A stretch of DNA of 64,000 nucleotides from Prevotellaceae bacterium. Lineage in GTDB: Bacteria; Bacteroidota; Bacteroidia; Bacteroidales; Muribaculaceae. Below are positions 51,258-60,519 of the stretch, piece after piece. The stretch is from contig JAETNS010000001.1 of NCBI GenBank assembly GCA_021772015.1, positions 62,001 through 126,000 on the forward strand, written 5' to 3'. Position numbers and translations under genes: made by a program. Under the pieces are notes generated by a model. That model was not told the origin of the DNA, did not search any database, and saw only the letters and a program-made list of their open reading frames with translations. How positions within the stretch are numbered: the first letter of the stretch is position 1; every line of letters starts with the position of its first letter.

Positions 51258-51416
51258 ATGAACGACACTGAAAAATCAAGACGACATTGCGTACATTTCA
51301 TTGTAAAGGTCGCCCTACAGGTGGCTACCCTTGCGACAGCGATCATGGCGGTTCACGAACTTGACCGCATCCACCATCGTCTGAAAAAAATCGAGAATAA
51401 ACGTCGTCTTCTCTGA
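51258..51416 (+). CDS. 52-residue single-span membrane protein
   Basis: ATG 51258 to TGA 51416 encodes MNDTEKSRRHCVHFIVKVA, a hydrophobic stretch (VALQVATLATAIMAV, about 18-32), and a basic helix (HELDRIHHRLKKIENKRR). The pattern is one membrane helix with a charged cytoplasmic tail. The codon choice is like that of real genes nearby. Function is unknown; similar short proteins are scattered in Bacteroidales genomes. Confidence 0.6.
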   Translation: MNDTEKSRRHCVHFIVKVALQVATLATAIMAVHELDRIHHRLKKIENKRRLL

Positions 51417-51454
51417 TCTCGCGGGGAATTTCTATCCCCATAGAGAGATTCTCG

Positions 51455-51526
51455 CGGATCACACAGATGGTCACAGAGGTTGATTATGGCTTGCATAAAA
51501 AACTCTGCGGCCATTTGTGCGATCCG
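51455..51526. repeat. Long imperfect inverted repeat
   Basis: Arms 51455-51478 and 51503-51526 (24 nt each) match with four transitions around a 24-nt centre. It lies in the spacer between the 52-residue gene and the permease. It may be a dispersed repeat or MITE-like relic, or a transcript-end structure. Confidence 0.45.
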
Positions 51527-51589
51527 TGATAGCTTTAAGTTTTAACCGGTTACTTTATGAGGGCGTTTTCAGTATTGAGAGTTTTGTTG

Positions 51590-51597
51590 TAAATTTG
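51590..51597 (+). promoter_or_regulatory. -7 box of the SLC13-type permease
   Basis: TAAATTTG lies 36 nt before the ATG, with a TTTC-like -33 match 20 nt upstream. Confidence 0.55.
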
Positions 51598-51632
51598 CGG
51601 ACAGTTAGTCATTAAAACGAGAAACCAAGATT

Positions 51633-53477
51633 ATGTTGATTTCCCTGTTGACCCTCGGATTGGCGGTTGTCGGTTTTGTCTGGGGGCGCTTGCGCGCCGA
51701 TGTGGTGGCGTTGCTGGCATTGGTCGTGTTGGCTGTCAGCGGTGTCATATCCACCCAGGAAGCCTTGTCGGGGTTCGCCAACCCTATAGTGATAATGATG
51801 GTCGGCCTGTTTGTGGTCGGTGGAGCTATTTTCAACACCGGCCTTGCCAAGATGCTGGGGGCGCGCCTGCTGAAACTCGGCGGCGGCAATCCTACGAAAT
51901 TGTTTCTGGTGGTAGTGCTGGCCACCGGGCTTATAGGTGGTTTTGTCAGCAACACCGGGACGGTCGCGCTGATGTTGCCGATTGTGGTGTCTATGGCGGC
52001 TGCTTCCGGCTCCTCCGCGTCACGTTTCCTTATGCCGCTGGCTTTCGCGTCGAGCATGGGAGGAATGCTTACCCTTATCGGTACTCCCCCGAACCTTGTC
52101 ATAGCCGAGGTCTGGGAAGAGGGGGGACATGAACCGTTGACCATGTTCTCGTTCCTCCCCGCAGGGGCATTGTGTCTCGTGGCGGGGACATTGCTGATGA
52201 TACCTTTGAGCCGCATACTGATCCGTAAAAGATCATCATCGGAGGAGGCCGGGTCAACCGGGCGCAAGACACGTTCTTTGAGCGAGATCGTGGATGAATA
52301 CGGCCTTAACGATGACCTGTGGCGTGTCACTGTCCCGTCGACATCGCCGATAGCGGGGCTGACGTTGGGAAATCTCGCGTTGCGCAAGAACTACGACCTT
52401 GATGTGCTGGAACTCCGTACAGGGGAGCATTCCCGTCGTCTGCTGAAGAATATCACTCAGGAGACCCCTACAGCCAGTTCGACAGTCGATCCCGGCGATG
52501 TGCTGTTTGTACGAGGTCCCAAAGAGGGGGTCGACCAGTTCGCTACCCACTACGGGCTTGAGCTTGACTTGAATCCGGAGGATGCCCGTCATAATCTCCG
52601 TTTTTATGATATCGGAGTGGCGGAAATCGTGCCGATGCCCGATTCTCCGATCCTGAAACAGACAATAGCACAGCTTGATTTCCGAAATCGATTCAATGTC
52701 AACGTGCTGGGAGTCCGTAGGGGAGGGGTGTACATAACCGATGATCTCGCGTCGCTGGCGGTAAGGAAAAACGACGTACTTCTGGTGCAGGGGACATGGA
52801 AAGCCATAGACGCGCTAAGCGAAGACACCCGTCGTTGGGTGGTGCTCGGACAGCCCCTTTCCGAGGCTTCCAAAGTGACTATCGACTACAAGGCTCCGAT
52901 CGCGGCGGTCATAATGGCTGCGATGATCCTGATGCTTGTCCTTGATCTTGTCCCGGCGGTGATGACAGTGATCATGGCTGCTCTCGCGATGGTGCTGACG
53001 GGTTGTTTCCGGTCTGTCGGAGATGCATACAAGACGATAAACTGGGAAAGCATAGTGTTGATCGCCGCGATGATGCCTATGAGCTTCGCATTGGAGAAGA
53101 CCGGTGTTTCTGACGCGGTGTCGGCCGCATTGGTGACTCATCTCGGTTCGCTCGGTCCCCATTGGCTGCTGGCAGGCCTGTATTTCACCACCTCCTTGAT
53201 GACCTTGTTCATTTCCAACACGGCCACGGCGGTCCTGATGGCTCCGATCGCGATGCAGAGCGCGGTGGCCTACGGGGTCAATCCTCTCCCGATGTTGTTT
53301 GCCGTGACCCTCGGCGCGTCGCTGTGTTTCGCCTCGCCGTTCTCCACACCTCCAAACGCGCTTGTGATGTCAGCCGGACAATATACTTTCACCGACTATC
53401 TGAAAGTAGGCGCTCCGTTGCAGGTAATCCTCGGAGTATTGATGATTTTCGCGCTGCCGTTGATATTCCCGTTCTGA
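51633..53477 (+). CDS. SLC13/DASS-family permease with RCK_C domains
   Basis: This 614-residue inner-membrane transporter has about 10-12 membrane helices split by a cytoplasmic insert (about 205-415). The insert holds two TrkA-C/RCK_C-like modules (PGDVLFVRGPKEGVDQFATHYG and KNDVLLVQGTWKAIDAL). The two SNT motifs of the DASS fold (SNTGTVALMLP and SNTATAVLMAP), which bind sodium and the anion, are both present, as are GTPPNLV and TPPNALVM. Such proteins carry dicarboxylates, sulfate or other anions with sodium. The exact substrate is unknown. It converges on the histidine kinase gene with a 32-nt gap. Confidence 0.9.
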   Translation: MLISLLTLGLAVVGFVWGRLRADVVALLALVVLAVSGVISTQEALSGFANPIVIMMVGLFVVGGAIFNTGLAKMLGARLLKLGGGNPTKLFLVVVLATGLIGGFVSNTGTVALMLPIVVSMAAASGSSASRFLMPLAFASSMGGMLTLIGTPPNLVIAEVWEEGGHEPLTMFSFLPAGALCLVAGTLLMIPLSRILIRKRSSSEEAGSTGRKTRSLSEIVDEYGLNDDLWRVTVPSTSPIAGLTLGNLALRKNYDLDVLELRTGEHSRRLLKNITQETPTASSTVDPGDVLFVRGPKEGVDQFATHYGLELDLNPEDARHNLRFYDIGVAEIVPMPDSPILKQTIAQLDFRNRFNVNVLGVRRGGVYITDDLASLAVRKNDVLLVQGTWKAIDALSEDTRRWVVLGQPLSEASKVTIDYKAPIAAVIMAAMILMLVLDLVPAVMTVIMAALAMVLTGCFRSVGDAYKTINWESIVLIAAMMPMSFALEKTGVSDAVSAALVTHLGSLGPHWLLAGLYFTTSLMTLFISNTATAVLMAPIAMQSAVAYGVNPLPMLFAVTLGASLCFASPFSTPPNALVMSAGQYTFTDYLKVGAPLQVILGVLMIFALPLIFPF

Positions 53478-53509
53478 TACCGAGCCCTTCTTTTGGAGTT
53501 AGCTGTCTG

Positions 53510-55684
53510 TCAGGCCCGGTTAGGTAGGGAGAGCACAAAACGAGCTCCCTCTGTATAGGCTGTGTCCAGGATCAGTGTGCCTCCCATCAGTTCGGCCAGC
53601 ATGCGGGATATTGTCAGCCCGATACCCGCGCCGGGAACTGAATTGTCGAGTTTCGAGAACCGCTCGAAGATGGTATCTTTATTACACGGGTCGATTCCCA
53701 CACCGGTGTCAGTGACTGTGAAGACAACCTGTGAGCCATCTTCCGTAGTGTCAAGGCGCAGAGTGATCTCTCCATTTTCGGTGAATTTCGCGGCGTTGGA
53801 GAGCAGATTGACGAGTATCTGTATCAGCCGGTGGCGGTCTGTGCGGATTATCATGTCACCCTTGTCTGCGATCACAGAGAGGGTTACCCCCGGATGCAAC
53901 TTGCGCCTGACTGCGTCGGCCGATGTCTCGCATATGGGCAAGAGGCTGTAGGGTTTCTCTTTGATGCGCAGGGTGGAGTTGTGAAGTTCAGCCAACTGCA
54001 GGACATCATTTACAATAGTGTTGACCAGTTCGCAGTTCAGAGTGAGGCGTTCGGCGAAAGTAGACAGATATTTCTTATGCTCGTCATCGACATTTTCCAG
54101 AATCATCTGTGAATATTCCGACATTGCCTGGAGGGGGACTTTCACCTCATGGCTCATGTTGTTGATGAAGTCAGTCTTCAGGTTGTCGGCGCGGCGCGCA
54201 GCGTCGCGGGCGATCTCGAGCTTGTCGCGTGTCTCTCTAAGCTCGCGGCTCTCATTACGCAGGTTTTTGTTAGCGATTTTCAGGCGATTGGCCATCATAG
54301 CCTTTCGCCGTCCCATTCTTAGGAGGAAGAATATGAACACTCCTAAGGCGAGCAGCAGCCCGACACATACGATAGTCACCGTGCGCCACATCTGTTTGCG
54401 CGCCAGTTGCTCCTCCTCCCTAAGCTTCAGGTTTTCAAGTTTGATTTCATTGACATCATACAGCACCTGCAATTCCCGGTAGCGTTCATTCTGCCGGCTG
54501 TCAAGCTCCTCCTCAAGCATCCTGGCATATGCCGGATATGCTTCCAGAAGTGCCTGATGGTTGCCGATAGCGGTTGCGGCTCCTATGTACATCTTTGTGA
54601 GCTGGAGCTTGCGGCTGTCGAGGTAAGGGTCGCTTTTACAAGAGTCTATCAGTTCGAACGCCTTGCGGTAGTTTTTCTTGTAGAAAGCCCGGTATATGGA
54701 TGGAAGGGGGGCTTTGGCGTATGTGGCGGCGGCTCTTGGGTCAGATTTGGCCATTCGCATGGCCTCGTTGTAATAAAGATCGACCTCCGAAGGGTCAAGT
54801 TCTTCGTAATTCTCGAGTAACCGGGTGTAGACTATATAGCGGTTGGCGTCGTAGCAGCGGTATATGCGCCCGATATCCTCGTTGCGCTTGTCGAGGGCGT
54901 CGATTTCGTCGAGCAGGTTGCGGCAGGTCTGTATGGCGAGAGTCCGTTGGCCGACTTTCGTGTAGATCATCGAGGCCCAGACATAATAGACATTCCTTAA
55001 TGCGTGGTTGTCGCTTGAGGTTTCTTCGATCATTTCCCCGAGCTTATGGAGATAGTCTGCAAGCAGGTCTCCTTCCGATAATTCCGAGAGATGCAGACAT
55101 AGGGCGTGGAGCAATACGATGCGGTCCCCAAGAGATTTGGGAGGTGTGGCTGAAGCCTCCCTTACAAGTTCCTGTATACGGGCGACCCGCTCATCGGTGG
55201 TGGCCGCCGCTTTGGCGAGTGAGGAGTTGCGCAGTATCCTGATGAAGGTGATCGTGTTGTCGCGGTCTTCAGATTCAGGATATCTCTTCACCATTTCAAG
55301 CACTTCGTCGAGTATATCTACATTGCGTTGGTTGTTGTTGGCTATATTCCGCAGTACGTCGAAGGTCATCCATGACTTTCCCGCGCGGCACGCCGTGGCG
55401 GCCAACTGTTTGCCGTATTCGATCTTTCGGGGTTGGACCGCGAGGTCATATATGTTGAAAAGTGTCGTCACTGAATCCTCCGGCGTTGAGAGACGTGACA
55501 ACTCCACTTCGAGGCTGTCGATGATTTTCTGTCTGGTCTGTTGGTCAGCGGAGGCCACGCGCATATGTTCCGCATGGTGGCTGCTGCGGGCCGCCGCAGG
55601 TATGAACGTCGCGAGTATTGACGCTAAAGTGCAAATGCTGAGCAGGCGACGGGATGGTAATATTCCGGATAACGAAAAATGCAT
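53510..55684 (-). CDS. Sensor histidine kinase with TPR-like periplasmic region
   Basis: This 724-residue kinase has a signal sequence (1-34), a helical TPR-like sensor region (about 40-425), a transmembrane segment (about 436-458), and a coiled-coil linker. HisKA follows with phosphoacceptor His512 in NNMSHEVKVPLQAM, then HATPase with N-box LLSNAAKFTENG, DTGVGID, FERF and GAGIGLTISRML. The H-box reads HEVKVPL instead of the usual HEIRTPL. There is no receiver domain and no response-regulator gene next to it, so its partner is elsewhere. The promoter sits inside a perfect 16-bp inverted repeat, suggesting autoregulation or control by another factor. Confidence 0.92.
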   Translation of the reverse strand: MHFSLSGILPSRRLLSICTLASILATFIPAAARSSHHAEHMRVASADQQTRQKIIDSLEVELSRLSTPEDSVTTLFNIYDLAVQPRKIEYGKQLAATACRAGKSWMTFDVLRNIANNNQRNVDILDEVLEMVKRYPESEDRDNTITFIRILRNSSLAKAAATTDERVARIQELVREASATPPKSLGDRIVLLHALCLHLSELSEGDLLADYLHKLGEMIEETSSDNHALRNVYYVWASMIYTKVGQRTLAIQTCRNLLDEIDALDKRNEDIGRIYRCYDANRYIVYTRLLENYEELDPSEVDLYYNEAMRMAKSDPRAAATYAKAPLPSIYRAFYKKNYRKAFELIDSCKSDPYLDSRKLQLTKMYIGAATAIGNHQALLEAYPAYARMLEEELDSRQNERYRELQVLYDVNEIKLENLKLREEEQLARKQMWRTVTIVCVGLLLALGVFIFFLLRMGRRKAMMANRLKIANKNLRNESRELRETRDKLEIARDAARRADNLKTDFINNMSHEVKVPLQAMSEYSQMILENVDDEHKKYLSTFAERLTLNCELVNTIVNDVLQLAELHNSTLRIKEKPYSLLPICETSADAVRRKLHPGVTLSVIADKGDMIIRTDRHRLIQILVNLLSNAAKFTENGEITLRLDTTEDGSQVVFTVTDTGVGIDPCNKDTIFERFSKLDNSVPGAGIGLTISRMLAELMGGTLILDTAYTEGARFVLSLPNRA

Positions 55685-55755
55685 AAATGTGGCTGACTGG
55701 CGGCCATGAAGCTATAATGTGGTAACAGTCTGACATTGTAGTGCTGTACCTGCCC

Positions 55756-55816
55756 CAAAGTTACAATTATTTTTCAACACTGCCAAGAAAAATTGACGGT
55801 AGTGTTGAAAAATAAT
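55756..55816 (-). promoter_or_regulatory. Kinase promoter embedded in a 16-bp perfect inverted repeat
   Basis: The -7 box TAACTTTG is at 55763-55756, with a CTTG -33 match (55787-55784) 20 nt upstream. The inverted repeat arms are 55766-55781 (inside the spacer between the two elements) and 55801-55816, joined by 19 nt. A bound dimer would occlude the promoter. Confidence 0.6.
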
Positions 55817-55844
55817 CACGATGATGTTACATCCCTCTTGTGTG

Positions 55845-58538
55845 TCAGCGCAGTGTCCGCCGTAAGAAACGCCATGCCTCTCCCACAAACAGTACCAGAG
55901 AGGTTGATCCGATTATGATAAGCCAGTCTATGGGTTTAAGCGGAACGACGTTGAAGAATTCTCTTCCGAACTCGACGATCAGCAGCTGGCCGCCAAGTAC
56001 TATCGCAGCTATCATCAGGAATTCCCCGCAGTGGATGAAATGCAACGCGGAGCGCCCTGTCGCGAACGCCTTGGCATTGAACATGTTCCAGAACTGCAGG
56101 AAAACGAAGATCGTGAAGAACAATGACAGCTCGTAGGGAGAGAGCCCTTTGTTTTCGGGAAGGAACGGCACTTGGAACATCTCTGTCAGTGATTCCAGGT
56201 TGGTGTGTTCGAAATACCACAGCAATCCCAAGAGGATGAAAAAGAACAATGCCCCTGTACCGACGATTGCCCGCCACATGGTTGGGTTGATGATGAATGC
56301 CGTCCGCGAGCGAGGCTTCTCGTCCATTACCGAGCGGTCAGGGGGAAGAGAAGCGAGCGCCATCGCCGCGAAGGTGTCCATGATAAGGTTGACCCACAGC
56401 ATCTGGGTCACGGTCAGTGGCGATTCGGTTCCCATGAATGCGCCTGCGAGCACGATCAGACAGGCGGCGACATTGACTGTCATCTGGAACATCACGAAAC
56501 GGCGTATGTTGAGATACAGCGACCGTCCCCACATGACAGCGCGGGAGATCGATGCGAAGGAGTTGTCGATGATGGTGATGTCGGAGGCCTCCTTGGCCAC
56601 GGATGTGCCGTCTCCCATCGACAGGCCGACATGGGCGCTTTTCAGCGCGGGTGCGTCATTTGTCCCGTCGCCGGTCACAGCCACAACCTCGTTGTTGGCC
56701 TGCAGGGCTTCGACGAGGCGTTTCTTGTCGAGCGGCCGCGCGCGGGCGATGATTTTGAGGTCGCCGACGCGTTGGTGCAGCTCCTCTTCGGAAAGTTTCT
56801 CGAATTCAGGACCGGTGATGATGTTGCGGTCGGAGTCGGCTGTAGTCCAGAGACCGATCTGTCGGCCGATCTCGCGGGCTGTGGCTGGTGTGTCGCCGGT
56901 GACGATCTTGATATTTATTCCGGCATCGATGGTTTCCTTTATAGCGTCGGGGACATCGGCCCTGACGGGATCGGAGATGGCCACGAATCCGAGGAATTCG
57001 AGGTTGTCAGCCACGACGCGGTTCTCTTCAAGGGCTGCGGTGTCGTTGTCAAGGATCTGGTAGGCGAAGCCGAGGGTGCGCATCGCTTGCTGCTGGTATT
57101 CGAGCAGGCGGCTGTCGACCGCTCCTTTCGTGGCTCCGGCGGGGAATCTGCTACAGAGTGAATAGACGATTTCCGGGGCTCCTTTGACGTATAATATGCG
57201 ACGGCCGGATGCGTCACGGATGACCGTGGCCATGTATTTCCGTTGGGTGGTGAAAGGCAGTTCTTCAAGGATGGTGCAGCTTTCCTTGAGTTTCGCCGGG
57301 TCGATTCCTGATTTGTCAAGCCATAGCAGGAGCGCGCCCTCGGTCGGGTTGCCGAGAGCTTTCGGGCGGTCGGGGTCGGAATGGTCGAGCATGGCGGTGG
57401 AGTTTACCGCTATCCCTTCTTCGATCAGATGGCTGAGAGGATCGTCACCGAGACGCTGGTTGTCAAGCCCGTAAAAATCGGTTTGATAGACTTGCATCTG
57501 GTTCTGGGTCAGTGTGCCGGTCTTGTCTGTGCAGATCACGGTTGTGGCTCCCATCGTCTCGCATGCGTGCATCTTCCTGACGAGATTGTTTGTCTTCAGC
57601 ATCCGTCTCATGGAGTAGGCGAGCGAGAGGGTGACAGCCATCGGCAATCCTTCGGGGACAGCCACCACCACCAAGGTCACGGCTATCATCAGAGTCTGCA
57701 GCAGATAGGCCATGAAGTCAAGCCATTGGAACTCTATCTTCGGATCTATGAAGTACATCAGTATGCGTCCGGCTACGATAAGCGCGCCGATGACATAGCT
57801 GGCCCGTGATATCAGTTTCCCGAGGCGGTCAAGCTGCTCGTTGAGGGGGGTCTTCACGGAGTCATCAATCTGGGCAGCCTCGAAGACCTTGCCGTTTTCG
57901 GTATGGTCTCCGACGGCAGTGACACGCATTATGCCATGTCCCTCCATGATCTTCGTGCCTCGCATGGCCATGTCTGACGGGAAGGTAGCTTCGGGATCGA
58001 AGTCGTCAGGATTGACGGTCTTGTGGCATAACGGCTCCCCGGTGAGTGTCGATTCGTCGATGTTGAGCGAAATGGCTTCCAGGAGCTGCCCGTCGGCGGG
58101 GACCTCGTTGCCTGTATTGAGGATGACGATGTCGCCCACGACGACATCCTTGCGAGGGATTTCGATCGAGTTGCCTTCGCGGATGACCTGTACAGGTTCG
58201 TCATCATTGACTTGGTTTAGTATGGCGAATTCTTTCTCTGCCTTGTATTCGAAGAAAAATGACAATCCTGTCGCGAGAATTATCGCGATGAATATTCCTA
58301 TCGGTTCGAAGAAAACGGCGAATCCATGTCCAAGCCCGTAATACTCATAAAAGGAGATGAGTATCGACAATGCTCCGGCGACAAGCAGGATTATGATGAG
58401 CGGATCGCGAAATTTTTTCAGGAAAGAGATCCAGAGAGATTCCTTCTTGGCGGGAGTCAGTATGTTGCTGCCATATTTCAATCTGCTCTCCTCCACTTGC
58501 CGGGAGGTGAGGCCTGTAAGTTGCGGGTGGGTTGACAT
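55845..58538 (-). CDS. P-type calcium-transporting ATPase, PMCA-like
   Basis: This 897-residue inner-membrane pump has an N-terminal cation-ATPase domain (LTGLTSRQVEESRLKYG), the actuator motif LTGEPLCHK, the ion-binding helix motif VVAVPEGLPMAV, the phosphorylated Asp338 in CTDKTGTLTQNQM, the nucleotide-binding KGAPEIV and the hinge GDGTNDAPALKSAHVGLSMG. About ten membrane helices are present. The PEGLP motif and NVAACLIV/NLIMDTFAAMALA helices match calcium exporters of the plasma-membrane type (P2B). It lies in one direction with the deacetylase and GT2 genes, 84 nt downstream of GT2. Confidence 0.93.
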   Translation of the reverse strand: MSTHPQLTGLTSRQVEESRLKYGSNILTPAKKESLWISFLKKFRDPLIIILLVAGALSILISFYEYYGLGHGFAVFFEPIGIFIAIILATGLSFFFEYKAEKEFAILNQVNDDEPVQVIREGNSIEIPRKDVVVGDIVILNTGNEVPADGQLLEAISLNIDESTLTGEPLCHKTVNPDDFDPEATFPSDMAMRGTKIMEGHGIMRVTAVGDHTENGKVFEAAQIDDSVKTPLNEQLDRLGKLISRASYVIGALIVAGRILMYFIDPKIEFQWLDFMAYLLQTLMIAVTLVVVAVPEGLPMAVTLSLAYSMRRMLKTNNLVRKMHACETMGATTVICTDKTGTLTQNQMQVYQTDFYGLDNQRLGDDPLSHLIEEGIAVNSTAMLDHSDPDRPKALGNPTEGALLLWLDKSGIDPAKLKESCTILEELPFTTQRKYMATVIRDASGRRILYVKGAPEIVYSLCSRFPAGATKGAVDSRLLEYQQQAMRTLGFAYQILDNDTAALEENRVVADNLEFLGFVAISDPVRADVPDAIKETIDAGINIKIVTGDTPATAREIGRQIGLWTTADSDRNIITGPEFEKLSEEELHQRVGDLKIIARARPLDKKRLVEALQANNEVVAVTGDGTNDAPALKSAHVGLSMGDGTSVAKEASDITIIDNSFASISRAVMWGRSLYLNIRRFVMFQMTVNVAACLIVLAGAFMGTESPLTVTQMLWVNLIMDTFAAMALASLPPDRSVMDEKPRSRTAFIINPTMWRAIVGTGALFFFILLGLLWYFEHTNLESLTEMFQVPFLPENKGLSPYELSLFFTIFVFLQFWNMFNAKAFATGRSALHFIHCGEFLMIAAIVLGGQLLIVEFGREFFNVVPLKPIDWLIIIGSTSLVLFVGEAWRFLRRTLR

Positions 58539-58622
58539 TTTATCCTGGGGAAAAGATGATTACGTTGCGGAAGAGAGAGGAGGAGGGAGAGGGGAGTAGG
58601 GAAGTATGGTTGGGATCGGCTG

Positions 58623-59564
58623 TCAATCAAGGAAATCCTCGATATGATACAGTGGCCGGTCTTTTATCTCCTTGTAGATCTTGCCGACATACAGGCCGAC
58701 AGCGCCGAGTGAGATCAGAATGAATCCGCCGACCATCCATACCGACAGCATAAGCGATGCCCAGCCGTGGACCGCCGTGTGGGCGAAAAGCGAGTAGATC
58801 ACATACACTCCGATCCCGAGGCTGATGAGTATGAATGCCAGGCCGAGATAAAGGATTGCGTAGAGGGGCTTGACGGAGAAGGAAGTTATGCCGTCAAGGG
58901 CGAGCGATAGCATTTTCCGCAGGGAGTATTTCGATTTCCCTGCGGCGCGGGGGGCTATCACATCGTCGACGGTTGTGGAGGGGAAACCTATCTGGGGGAT
59001 TATTCCGCGCAGGTAGAGATTCTTCTCGCGGTAACGGCTCAGCTCGTCAAGCACGCGACGCGACAGCAGTCTGAAATCGGCATGGTTGTATATTGCTTTT
59101 ACCCCCATTTTCTCCTGCAGGCGGTAAAACGCCTGTGCCGACAGGCGTTTGAGGACCGGGTCGGCCTGGCGTTCGACTTTGACTCCGTAGACGACATCAT
59201 AGCCATCAATGAAAGCTTTCACCATGCGGGGAATGGCCTCGAGGTCATCCTGCAGGTCGGCATCAATGGTGATCACCGCGTCTGACATGTCGCGGGCTGT
59301 CATCATCCCCGCCATTATGGCGTTCTGATGTCCGACATTGCGGGCGAGATTCAAGCCCTTGAAACGAGGATTTTCATGGTGGAGCCGGCTTATGATCCTC
59401 CATGAGGAGTCGCGGCTGCCGTCGTTGACAAACATCACGAAACTGTCGGAGGAGATGAGTCCGTCCGACACCATCCGGTTGAAAAGCTCGTCGAGGCGTC
59501 TGGCCGAAAGGTCAAGCACCTCCTCTTCGTTGTAGCATGGGGAAACTATCGCGAGTCTGATCAT
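58623..59564 (-). CDS. Polyprenyl-phosphate glycosyltransferase (GT2, ArnC/DPM1-like)
   Basis: This 313-residue enzyme has a GT-A domain (1-230) with the nucleotide-binding opening IVSPCYNEEEVL, the DXD-like ITIDADLQDDLEAI and the FRLLSRRVLDEL region. Two C-terminal membrane helices follow (about 230-255 and 265-295). This class transfers a sugar from a nucleotide to undecaprenyl phosphate on the cytoplasmic face. The gene is 14 nt downstream of the deacetylase gene and near a GT39 transferase on the other strand. A lipid A or surface-glycan modification path like ArnC-ArnD-ArnT is plausible, but not shown. Confidence 0.9.
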   Translation of the reverse strand: MIRLAIVSPCYNEEEVLDLSARRLDELFNRMVSDGLISSDSFVMFVNDGSRDSSWRIISRLHHENPRFKGLNLARNVGHQNAIMAGMMTARDMSDAVITIDADLQDDLEAIPRMVKAFIDGYDVVYGVKVERQADPVLKRLSAQAFYRLQEKMGVKAIYNHADFRLLSRRVLDELSRYREKNLYLRGIIPQIGFPSTTVDDVIAPRAAGKSKYSLRKMLSLALDGITSFSVKPLYAILYLGLAFILISLGIGVYVIYSLFAHTAVHGWASLMLSVWMVGGFILISLGAVGLYVGKIYKEIKDRPLYHIEDFLD

Positions 59565-59578
59565 TTTGTTTTTTCTGA

Positions 59579-60382
59579 TTAACGCTGTTTATGGCCGGCC
59601 GGTTCGGCTATTTTCCGCCGCGCGAACTCTCCGTAGGTCAGGAATTCCTCTCCGCGTTGCCGAAACATGGTTATCATACTGTCGAGGCGGCGTTCCATTT
59701 CTTGGCCGGCATGGTTGCGGCTGACAAAACCGACTTTGAATTCGGGATGGTCGCCTAATGGATAAAACTCCCAGGGATGAAAATAAGTTGAGAGGTAGCC
59801 GTCATGGTTGACGGTCCGGCGTGCAAACGCTTTGTAAAGCCATAGCGGCAGGTTGTGGAGGGCCAGCCAGAAGAGCGGGAAACGGATCAGTGGCGTGACC
59901 GACGCGGGGATCTGCAGCACCCCGTCGTGCATGAAGCAGGTGCGCGGTTTGTCGAGGTGGTTGTAATGGCCGGGGATGAAGCAAGGGTTGAGCGACGAAT
60001 TGTAGAGGTATCCGGCTTTGCGGATGTCATCGTCGGAGACAGGAAACATCCTCGGCTGTCGGTAACCCAGCACCTTCCTGCCGGTCATCTCCTCAAGTCG
60101 CTCCTTTGCGTGGAAAACGTCAGACGGACGCGGTTGCCAGTGATCGCATCCGTGGGCTGCGATCTCGTGGCTTGAATCAATGATGCGTTTTATTATGTCG
60201 GGGGCGTCCTCCGCGAAGTTGGTCGTGCAGAAAAATGTCGCCTTCACCCCGTTTTTGTCGAGGATGTCAAGGATCTTTTCTGTGCCGTATCTGGAGACTT
60301 TCATGCCTTGGGCGAGAGTGAATTCCACCCCGCTTTCCCGTGGCACGTCGAATTCTTCTGTGTCGAAACTTAGCAGTATCAT
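59579..60382 (-). CDS. Polysaccharide deacetylase (NodB-like)
   Basis: This 267-residue protein is read from the ATG at 60382 (MILLSFDTEEFD). The further upstream TTG is unlikely because it lies in the -7 box. The NodB motifs are SFDTEEFD (catalytic Asp pair region) and the zinc-binding AAHGCDHW, followed by GYRQPRMFPVS. There is no signal peptide, so it acts on a cytoplasmic-face lipid-linked sugar or another cytoplasmic substrate, as ArnD does. The neighbouring GT2 and GT39 fit such a pathway. Confidence 0.85.
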   Translation of the reverse strand: MILLSFDTEEFDVPRESGVEFTLAQGMKVSRYGTEKILDILDKNGVKATFFCTTNFAEDAPDIIKRIIDSSHEIAAHGCDHWQPRPSDVFHAKERLEEMTGRKVLGYRQPRMFPVSDDDIRKAGYLYNSSLNPCFIPGHYNHLDKPRTCFMHDGVLQIPASVTPLIRFPLFWLALHNLPLWLYKAFARRTVNHDGYLSTYFHPWEFYPLGDHPEFKVGFVSRNHAGQEMERRLDSMITMFRQRGEEFLTYGEFARRKIAEPAGHKQR

Positions 60383-60391
60383 TTGCAACGA

Positions 60392-60399
60392 CAAAGTTA
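60392..60399 (-). promoter_or_regulatory. -7 box of the deacetylase gene
   Basis: TAACTTTG on the minus strand ends only 9 nt before the chosen ATG (60382), so the transcript would have a leader of only a few nucleotides. No -33 TTTG is visible. Confidence 0.4.
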
Positions 60400-60442
60400 C
60401 ATATTTTTGTACTAACAGTATAGGAATAAGGAGGGAAATTCG

Positions 60443-60450
60443 TAACTTTG
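60443..60450 (+). promoter_or_regulatory. -7 box of the GT39 gene
   Basis: TAACTTTG on the plus strand lies 69 nt before ATG 60520. It faces the divergent deacetylase promoter only 43 bp away. Confidence 0.5.
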
Positions 60451-60519
60451 CGTAAACTTAATAAAAAGTTAACAGCGCGTAAGCTCTGTGCTGCCTTGCT
60501 TTCTCAATCATACGGCAAT

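Noticed and set aside
56149-57161. Two plus-strand frames over 300 codons
   Set aside because: Both lie opposite the calcium ATPase, which contains every P-type motif in the other strand.
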